NCBI GenBank assembly: GCA_021795135.1
Contig: JAJYPT010000068.1
Coordinates: 1-8,828, forward strand
Length of the DNA stretch: 8,828 bases
Source: Actinomycetes bacterium
GTDB taxonomy: Bacteria; Actinomycetota; Acidimicrobiia; Acidimicrobiales; JAJYPT01
Direction: 5' to 3'
In this document: positions 1 to 5,700 of the stretch, one piece after another
Numbering within the stretch: the first letter of the stretch is position 1
Layout: each line of letters opens with the position of its first letter
Program-made: the position numbers and the translations under genes
Notes under the pieces: generated by a model
What the model was told of the DNA's origin: nothing
The model's database searches: none
Seen by the model: the letters and a program-made list of their open reading frames with translations, nothing else

Positions 1-149
1 CTTTGAGCTGACCATAGTTTTTGGTATTTTTCAATTATGGAATTATCCAATTTTATTTCTTAATCCTTAAAAATGTTATTAGATTTATTTCTTTTTCTAA
101 TTTTGATTAATAGTAGTGTTGTAAAACATAATTTAAATAATATTTATTA

Positions 150-180
150 ATTTAATTATTTTATTATAAAATAATTAAAT
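150..180. promoter_or_regulatory. Perfect inverted repeat over the regulator's start codon; candidate autoregulatory operator
   Basis: Arms 150-163 (ATTTAATTATTTTA) and 167-180 (TAAAATAATTAAAT) are exact reverse complements of 14 bp with a 3-nt centre (TTA). The right arm includes the first two bases of the ATG at 179 and the putative -10 box at 165-170. A dyad over promoter and start in front of a winged-helix repressor-type gene suggests autoregulation; this is inference. The region is very AT-rich, so some dyad symmetry is expected by chance, but a perfect 14-bp arm is notable. Confidence 0.5.
165..170 (+). promoter_or_regulatory. Putative -10 box for a leaderless regulator transcript
   Basis: TATAAA ends 8 nt before the ATG at 179, and no Shine-Dalgarno-like sequence precedes that ATG. 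This places a predicted transcription start at or next to the start codon, as in leaderless actinobacterial mRNAs. No convincing -35 box is visible. Confidence 0.35.
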
Positions 181-817
181 GAAAGGTTTTCCTCAATCCA
201 GTTCTAAAAAGCAACGTATCTTGAACCTTTTAAGATCAACCAAAGATGCTTTAAATGTTGAAGAAATAGCTGCTTCGACTATGCTAAGTACTAGTGCAAC
301 TAGAAATTATTTAGAGCTCCTTGTTGAATCTAATAAAGTATCTAAAACTTTTCAAGATCGTTGTGTTGTTGGACGGCCTAAGGTCTTATACCGAGCCATT
401 ATCTCAGATTCTACCCCCACTTTTGAGGCAAGCTATCAATTTCTTGCTTCTATTTTTGTTAACTATTTTTCCTCCGCATTAGAAAATGGAGGAGAAAAAG
501 CTGAAATTATAGGACAAGAATGGGGAGCGTTTTTAGTTACCAAACCTCTTCCCTTTCAAAGTTTTAATTATAGTCAAAGCCTTGAACTTTTAAGAAAAAC
601 CTTTGAAGAAATGGGATTTTCTCCTCAAATTCAATCTAATGAAATGTCTCTTTTGAATTGTCCTTTTCAAGATATAGCTATCAATAATCCTGAAATTATT
701 TGTAGACTTCATTTGGGGATGATAAAAGGAGCCTTGAAAGCTATGGGAGATACTGTACAAGTAAGTGATTTAATTCCTTTTACTAAAGACGGAATTTGTA
801 AAGCTAAATTTAAATAG
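179..817 (+). CDS. SufR/COG2345-type winged-helix transcriptional regulator with a Cys-rich C-terminal domain
   Basis: This is a 212-aa cytoplasmic DNA-binding regulator. Residues about 10-72 form a winged helix (KKQRILNLLRS opening helix, recognition helix near STSATRNYLELL, wing with VVGRPKVLYRA). The GRPxxxYR wing ending is typical of the ArsR-like COG2345 family that includes the Fe-S repressor SufR. The C-terminal domain keeps C161 (in NCPF), C175 and H178 (in ICRLHLG) and C207 (GIC), spaced like the cysteines that bind an Fe-S cluster in SufR; cluster or metal binding here is inferred. There is no Shine-Dalgarno site, so the start rests on a -10-like box just upstream. The next gene on the same strand, a lipoyl-carrier homologue, starts 75 bp downstream behind its own promoter and is the likeliest target. 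The true SUF operon is not in the window, so the name SufR is not assigned. Confidence 0.8.
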   Translation: MKGFPQSSSKKQRILNLLRSTKDALNVEEIAASTMLSTSATRNYLELLVESNKVSKTFQDRCVVGRPKVLYRAIISDSTPTFEASYQFLASIFVNYFSSALENGGEKAEIIGQEWGAFLVTKPLPFQSFNYSQSLELLRKTFEEMGFSPQIQSNEMSLLNCPFQDIAINNPEIICRLHLGMIKGALKAMGDTVQVSDLIPFTKDGICKAKFK

Positions 818-860
818 AATATATTATAATATTTACTATTTAAATAGAATATATTATAAT
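808..860 (+). repeat. Two exact 23-bp direct repeats, 30-bp period, upstream of the lipoyl-carrier gene
   Basis: Positions 808-830 and 838-860 are identical over 23 bp (beginning ATTTAAATAG, ending ATTATAAT), separated by 7 bp. The first copy covers the regulator's stop codon. Each ends in a perfect TATAAT. A 30-bp period is close to three helical turns, so both copies face the same side of the DNA. They could be paired operator sites or a recent tandem duplication of the promoter. Confidence 0.75.
832..860 (+). promoter_or_regulatory. Predicted promoter of the lipoyl-carrier/thioredoxin operon
   Basis: A -35-like TTTACT (832-837), a 17-bp spacer and a consensus TATAAT (855-860) give a predicted start near 867 and a leader of about 26 nt. 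That leader holds GAAGG (884-888) 4 nt before the ATG at 893. The -10 lies in the second 23-bp repeat, so a protein bound to the repeats would control it directly. The first repeat's TATAAT (825-830) has no good -35. Confidence 0.5.
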
Positions 861-892
861 TATATTAAAAATAAATACATCAAGAAGGTGCC

Positions 893-1375
893 ATGGTATC
901 TGTCAAGAATTGTTTGTTGCCTGAAGGTCTACTTTATGATGTAGACAATGACGTTTGGGCAAAAGAATTTTTAGATGGAAGCATCAAAATGGGCATTACT
1001 GATGTAGGGCAAACGGCTGTAGGCAAGATAAGATATGTTTCTTTTCCTAAATCCAATCAAGATCGTAAAGTTCAACCTAATAAGTCTTTAGCTTTATTAG
1101 AAAGTGCTAAATGGGTAGGTCCAATTCGTTCTCCCGAAGCTGGAATTGTTTTAGCAAGAAATGAAGAATTATTAGAACATCCTCTTTTGGTAAATTTAGA
1201 ACCTTATGGAAAAGGATGGGTAATTCATTTTATGCCTGACAAACCTTTGAATTGGTTACGTGAAGAAGCAGCTATAGAGGCTTATAAAAAACGTTTAAGC
1301 CGTACGTTTAGGTCTGTAGCAGGGGTAAATGATGATTTCTGGTGTATTCATTGTAATGATTGGGATGAGGTATGA
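893..1375 (+). CDS. GcvH-like lipoyl-carrier protein with C-terminal CxxC
   Basis: This 160-aa protein matches the H-protein fold of the glycine cleavage system: VGITDVGQTAVGKIRYVSFP (33-52, written here as in the family's GITDxxQ..LGDI..V.LP block), ESAKW with predicted lipoyl-lysine K73, RSPEAGIV (79-86), then the LVNxEPYGKGWVI block (99-111). It would be a small soluble carrier whose lipoyl arm shuttles between partner enzymes. Odd points are the residues around K73 (ESAKWVGP rather than ESVKAxS), a C-terminal extension of roughly 30 residues beyond a normal H protein, and a CIHC motif at 151-154 in that tail. No GcvP, GcvT or lipoate ligase gene is nearby, so a role in glycine cleavage is not supported by context. 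GcvH-like carriers are known in sulfur oxidation (LbpA of sHdr systems) and as GcvH-L in SirTM operons. The ATG follows GAAGG; the stop overlaps the next gene as ATGA. Confidence 0.8.
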   Translation: MVSVKNCLLPEGLLYDVDNDVWAKEFLDGSIKMGITDVGQTAVGKIRYVSFPKSNQDRKVQPNKSLALLESAKWVGPIRSPEAGIVLARNEELLEHPLLVNLEPYGKGWVIHFMPDKPLNWLREEAAIEAYKKRLSRTFRSVAGVNDDFWCIHCNDWDEV

Positions 1376-1641
1376 CAAAAGTAAAGAATGTAGAATTATT
1401 TACTCATCCTATTTGTAGCGGATGTCAAGAAGCTCTGGCAGCTTTGAGAAAATTAGACAAAAGTGGAATTATACAACTTAGCGTAAAGTCCCTTGGAACT
1501 GCCGAGGGTAGAAAATATGCTGATGCTGAGGGTATTACAAGTGTTCCAACTGTGCGTTTTGATCACTATACTGAAGTTTTGATGGGCAAATCAGATTTAA
1601 ATAAAGTACTAGTAATGCTTGAATCAGAGATATCTGAGTAG
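1372..1641 (+). CDS. Small thioredoxin-fold protein, CSGC active site
   Basis: This 89-aa protein is a single thioredoxin/glutaredoxin-like domain. It opens with a beta strand (VELFTHPIC), has the redox motif C15-S-G-C18 at the start of helix 1, and the cis-proline loop SVPT (P59) in the expected place. Length and layout resemble thioredoxin_3/glutaredoxin-type mini-thioredoxins rather than the classical 105-aa WCGPC thioredoxin. There is no signal peptide, so it is predicted cytoplasmic. Its ATG overlaps the stop of the lipoyl-carrier gene (ATGA), with GAGGT just upstream, so the two are very probably translationally coupled. A plausible role is dithiol exchange with the lipoyl arm or the CxxC tail of its partner, by analogy with lipoyl-driven AhpD reduction in mycobacteria; this is inference. 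Confidence 0.8.
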   Translation: MTKVKNVELFTHPICSGCQEALAALRKLDKSGIIQLSVKSLGTAEGRKYADAEGITSVPTVRFDHYTEVLMGKSDLNKVLVMLESEISE

Positions 1642-1860
1642 GCTTTTGTTTTGATGAAGTAATCCATTTTATTAATTTGACTATTTTTTGAAGGTATATC
1701 GTTTCAGAAAATGCTACCTTTCAGAAGATAGGCATTCATATGGAAAAGACCTGTATCGGCTCCTCCAAATAAAGATATTTAGTAAAGGAACAGAGTTTAA
1801 TCGTTCTCACTTTAGCCAAATACTTATTATTGTAAATTATTAAAATGTTATTTAAATTAA
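1642..1860. other. Convergent intergenic region, no confident gene or terminator
   Basis: This lies between the 3' ends of the thioredoxin-like gene (+) and the glutaredoxin gene (-). It holds a 6-bp inverted repeat AAGGTA/TACCTT (1691-1696 and 1715-1720, 18-nt loop) and an 8-bp direct repeat TTTCAGAA (1702-1709, 1719-1726). Neither hairpin side is followed by a U-tract, so no intrinsic terminator is claimed. Short ORFs here are 10-20 codons and lack ribosome sites. The stretch at 1745-1770 is less AT-rich than its surroundings, but I recognise nothing in it. Confidence 0.4.
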
Positions 1861-2127
1861 TTAGTTTTCTAGAAGTTTTAATACTTTTCTTACCGAAGGG
1901 TTGACTAAAGATTGATTGCCTATAGTTACTGTTGGAACCGTTTCGTTGCCATTGGCCACACTTCTAACAAATTCTGCCGCTTGGGCTGATTCCCATATAT
2001 TGATCATGTTGAGTTTTACCCCTTTTAATTCAAGACCTCTTTTGAGATGACTACAAAAGGGACATCCAGGACGCCAGTAAAAATCAATTGGAGTTGTAGA
2101 TTGTTGTTCCATTGGACTATTTAACAA
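1861..2127 (-). CDS. Mycoredoxin/glutaredoxin-like protein, CPFC active site
   Basis: This 88-aa glutaredoxin-family protein has FYWRPGCPFC at 16-25 with redox cysteines C22 and C25, then a helix SHLKRGLELKG, the strand MINIWE, and a block close to mycobacterial Mrx1 (AAEFVRSVANGNETVPTV, 50-67) with cis-Pro P65, ending NPSVRKVLKLL. Mycoredoxins reduce mixed disulfides between proteins and mycothiol in the cytoplasm; that substrate here is inferred from resemblance. The start at 2127 is TTG, with AGGAAG about 15-18 nt upstream, which is too far for a good site. An in-frame ATG at 2112 (codon 6) is a credible alternative and would remove only unconserved residues. It converges on the lipoyl/thioredoxin operon and is divergent from the 76-aa gene. 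Confidence 0.82.
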   Translation of the reverse strand: MLNSPMEQQSTTPIDFYWRPGCPFCSHLKRGLELKGVKLNMINIWESAQAAEFVRSVANGNETVPTVTIGNQSLVNPSVRKVLKLLEN

Positions 2128-2396
2128 TTTTTATGAATTCTTCTTCCTGATATAGTTAAATTTTTTCTAATTTCTAAAAGCAATAATATTATTTATTTAG
2201 ATGGTAAATGCAATGAAGAGTTACAAAATTATTTATTATAGATTAGGAAATAAATTATCAAATCAGGGTTGAAATTTTTTCTTCTGGGAATACTTTTTCA
2301 ATATTCTAGATAGTTTACTTAGAATTCACTTATTCTTAGGCTTTAAGTAGCATTGAGAAAACCTTCCTGACTTTTTAGGTTGGGATAATAATAATT

Positions 2397-2627
2397 ATGG
2401 AAAGGTCTTTAGGTGCATTAATTGGATCCATTCATCAAGATAGGGTTCACCAAGAAAAAAAGATTGCAGACACTTTGGAGCTTTTTGCTTCAGCTTGTTC
2501 TACAGTTGCAAGCCACTTGGGAGTTTTTGACTTTGACTCGGTTATTTCTCAAACTAAATCATTTTCCAATTCAGTTAAACTCCTCAAAGAAGCAACTCCT
2601 CAAGTTAGCCGTAGAATTTTTAAATAA
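2397..2627 (+). CDS. Hypothetical 76-aa protein preceding the P-type ATPase
   Basis: I do not recognise this protein. The 76 residues are largely helical in character: KKIADTLELFASACSTVASHLG reads as an amphipathic helix with one cysteine (C34), then a Phe/Ser/Lys-rich second half. There is no convincing membrane span, signal peptide, CxxC or His cluster. The ATG has no Shine-Dalgarno site, but GATAAT (2384-2389) ends 7 nt before it, matching the leaderless arrangement of the first gene. A 92-bp gap separates it from the ATPase gene on the same strand, so cotranscription is likely. Several mycobacterial metal P-type ATPases are preceded by small DUF1490/PacL partners; the position is analogous but the sequence does not look like DUF1490. 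An overlapping 98-codon frame in the same region is judged a shadow. Confidence 0.55.
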   Translation: MERSLGALIGSIHQDRVHQEKKIADTLELFASACSTVASHLGVFDFDSVISQTKSFSNSVKLLKEATPQVSRRIFK

Positions 2628-2655
2628 TACTATTAGTCTTTTTTATGAAGTAGTA

Positions 2656-2689
2656 GTGACAGCAAAATTGTACTTATTTTTAGTGTCAC
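2656..2689. repeat. GTGACA/TGTCAC inverted repeat between the 76-aa gene and the ATPase
   Basis: GTGACA (2656-2661) and TGTCAC (2684-2689) are exact 6-bp inverted arms with a 22-nt AT-rich loop, in the 92-bp gap before the ATPase start. It could be a regulator site or a weak mRNA hairpin that adjusts expression between the two genes. There is no U-tract after it, so it is not a standard terminator. The arms are short and chance is possible. Confidence 0.25.
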
Positions 2690-2719
2690 CTAAATTTTTG
2701 TATATGGAAAAAATCTGAG

Positions 2720-5700
2720 ATGATCCCTTTTCTAGATCTAAATAGGTTTTTTTCAAAACAACAAAGATCTCATCGTAGGTTATGGCTCAAAAACGGCAGA
2801 GCTCATATTGAAATCAAAGGTATGGAATCAAAAGATTTTGAATCTTTGTGCAGGAAGATAGAAAGAGACCTTAATAATCTTTCAGGAGTCAACTGGGCAG
2901 AGGTAAATCCTTTGGTTGGTCGTGTCATTGTAGATTTTTCTATTTCAAAAATAGATTTAGACGCCATTGTTGAAATAGTAGAGCAAGCAGAATCCCAACT
3001 TGGGTATTCAAAAGAGGGATTCGATTTAAAAAGACCGGAATATCCAGGAGATCTAGAGCCTATAATACGAGAAATATCTGCAATCGTAGCCGATGTTGGA
3101 GGAATTGGATTTAGTCTTTTCGGTAGAGTTTTGCAATCCAGTCCTATACCTATAGAGCTTGCTTCTATTGTTAGTTTGATTGATTCTGAACCTAGGCTTC
3201 GTAATGCTCTAGAAGCTCGTTTTGGGGTTCCAATGGTTGATTGGAGTATTGCTTTTTCTAATGCAATAGCCCAAGGATTAGCTCAAGGACCACTAGGGTT
3301 AGTGGTAGATATAGCTTCTCGAGGGTCTCGATTATTAGAGTTTTCAAAACGACGCTCAAATTGGATACTTAAAGAGCCAGTTTTTTTTCCTGGTCCAGGC
3401 ACCCAACCTTTAGACGCCATTGCTAGTCCAAAAAGACCTATCCCTATTCCTGGTGGTCCCATAGAACTTTATGCAGATAGGTCGAGTATAACTGCTGTAG
3501 TTGGGGCTGTGGCTACTGGGATGTTTAGTGGAAGTTTTCGACGTGGAACTGCAATTGGATTGGCAGCAATTCCAAAAGGAGCGCGCTTAGGTAGAGAAGT
3601 TTTTTCTTCTCAATTGGGACTAAAGTTAGCTTCTCAGGGTGTAGTGGTAATGAATCCAAGAACGTTGCGCGTTTTTGATCGTCTTGATTGTATCGTTATA
3701 GATCCTGATGTTATAAAAGAACAAAAATTTTCTATAGACAAAGTAGAACTATTAGTTCCAAATGCTGATGCAAATGAAATTCACCTTCGACTAAGACAAA
3801 TTTTTAATCCTGATGATCCTTATACAAAAGTTGAACAAGATGAATGGGAATTAGAGCCTTTATTAAATTCTGATTCTTTTGATGTCAAAACTATTTTGAA
3901 TAAAAAAACTATTTCAGGTATTTCTTTGAAGTTGAGCTACAAGGGTGTTATTCAAGCAGAAATATTTTTACAAAGCGATTCTGAGATTCAATTAAAGAGC
4001 TTAATTTCTTTAGCTCACCGGCATGGATTTATGGTAGCTCTTGGAGGCGGTGATTTGTCTCTTGGAAATTCATTAGGAGCAGATTTAGTTCTTGATGCTG
4101 ATGAAAGCCTCACAGAATCTATTTCCATGCTTCAACGAGATGGTTGTTGTGTATCTTTGCTGGGTTCTTCCAAAGCCTTTGAGGCTTTAAAAATTTCCGA
4201 TTGTGGTATAGAGCTAAAAGTTGGAGAAACCCCATTTTCTTGGGCAGGAGATTTAGTAGTACCTGGGGGATTTTCTCAAGTGGCATTTATAATTCAAGCA
4301 ATGAAGGCTGCTCATGAAGTTTCACGTCAAAGCGTAGCTTTGTCAATTGCGGGATCTAGTATTGGTTCTGTTATGGCATTGTCATCTGATGAAAAAGTAG
4401 CTGGGTCAAGGGTTCTTTGGGCAATAAATATAGCTGCTTTGATTTCAATGGCAAATGGTTTACGAGCAGCTCTTTCACTTCAAGAATTAGGCAATATTGC
4501 AATTATTGAAGCTGATGCGCCTCCTTGGCATGAATTAGCAGTTGAAGAGGTTTTGGCATTACTTGAATCTAGTCCTGAAGGAATCGATTCTGCTCAAGCA
4601 TCTAAGCGTAGATTTTTACTAGAAGTTCCTTTAGAGACTAAACCTATTTTATGGAAATCTATCTTAGAAGAGTTATCTTCTCCTTTTACGCCTTTATTGG
4701 CAGGTGGGGCAGTAGCTTCTGCTGCTATTGGTTCTCCAGCTGATGCTGTAATAGTTGCATCAGTAGTGCTGTTGTCTGGTCTTATTGGCGGAGTACAAAG
4801 ATACAGAGCAGAAAAGGCAGTTCATCAACTTACTTTATCTACTGCTGTTGAGGTTAAAGTATTGCGTTTGGGAGAAATAGTAGAGATTGCTTCTCAAGAC
4901 ATAGTAGTTGGAGATGTGGTTTTTGTAGAAGCAGGAGACTTTATTCCAGCAGATTGTCGAATTGTAAATACCGATGGATTAGAAGTAGATGAGTCAGCAA
5001 TGACAGGAGAGTCATTGCCAGTTTATAAAAACAATGAAGCTAGTTTTGGGTCATCTTTAGGTGATCGCAGCTGTATGTTATTTGAAGGTACTTCTATAGC
5101 AGCTGGTGAAGCTACAGCAGTTGTTGTCGCAGTAGGTGGTGAAACAGAGTTAGGTAAAGCTCAATTGTTGTCTCAGCCTATGGTTTCTTCCCAAGGAGTT
5201 GATGCTCGTCTTGTTAAATTGAGTTCTTTGACGTTTCCTTTGGTTTTAATCGGAGGAGCTATTGTCAGTCTTCTAGGTGCTTTACGGGGAGGGTCGGTAA
5301 AAGAAAGCGTTTCTACGGGTGTCAGTTTGTCTGTAGCAGCAGTCCCAGAAGGACTTCCGGTTCTTACCACTATGGCTCAGCTTGCTTCTGCCAAACGATT
5401 GTCTAGCCATGGGGCCTTAGTTCGCAATCCTAGAGCTATTGAAGCTTTGGGAAGAGTAAATGTTTTGTGTATAGATAAAACTGGAACCCTCACAGAAGGC
5501 AATATTGCCCTTCATGGAGTTTCAGATGGTCTACAGGATGTAAAAATAGACCAAGATTGGGATAAAAAATATCAAAATATATTAGCAGGCGGATTAAGAG
5601 CAAGCCCTATGGCTCGTCCAGAACAACCTTTGCCTCATTTGACAGATAGGGCAGTGTTAGAGGGAGCTTTTTGTTTAGGAATTGAAACTGATACTTCCAT

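Noticed and set aside
2..70. Open frame of 22 hydrophobic codons running in from the left edge to a TAA at 68-70.
   Set aside because: It is too short to tell from chance in AT-rich DNA and shows no recognisable motif; it could be the end of an upstream gene but cannot be supported.
1691..1720. Hairpin AAGGTA/TACCTT as a terminator between convergent genes.
   Set aside because: The stem is only 6 bp with an 18-nt loop and no U-tract follows on either strand.
2201..2272. 23-codon + strand ORF (MVNAMKSYK...) in the intergenic region before the 76-aa gene.
   Set aside because: There is no ribosome site, no recognisable content, and its length is expected by chance.
2422..2718. 98-codon + strand frame overlapping the 76-aa gene.
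   Set aside because: It is out of frame with a better-placed ORF, has no ribosome site, and its Leu/Phe/Lys-rich content looks like an AT-rich shadow.
5173..5370. 65-codon minus-strand frame inside the ATPase gene.
   Set aside because: It lies antisense to a well-conserved coding region covering the PEGLP segment; a shadow.
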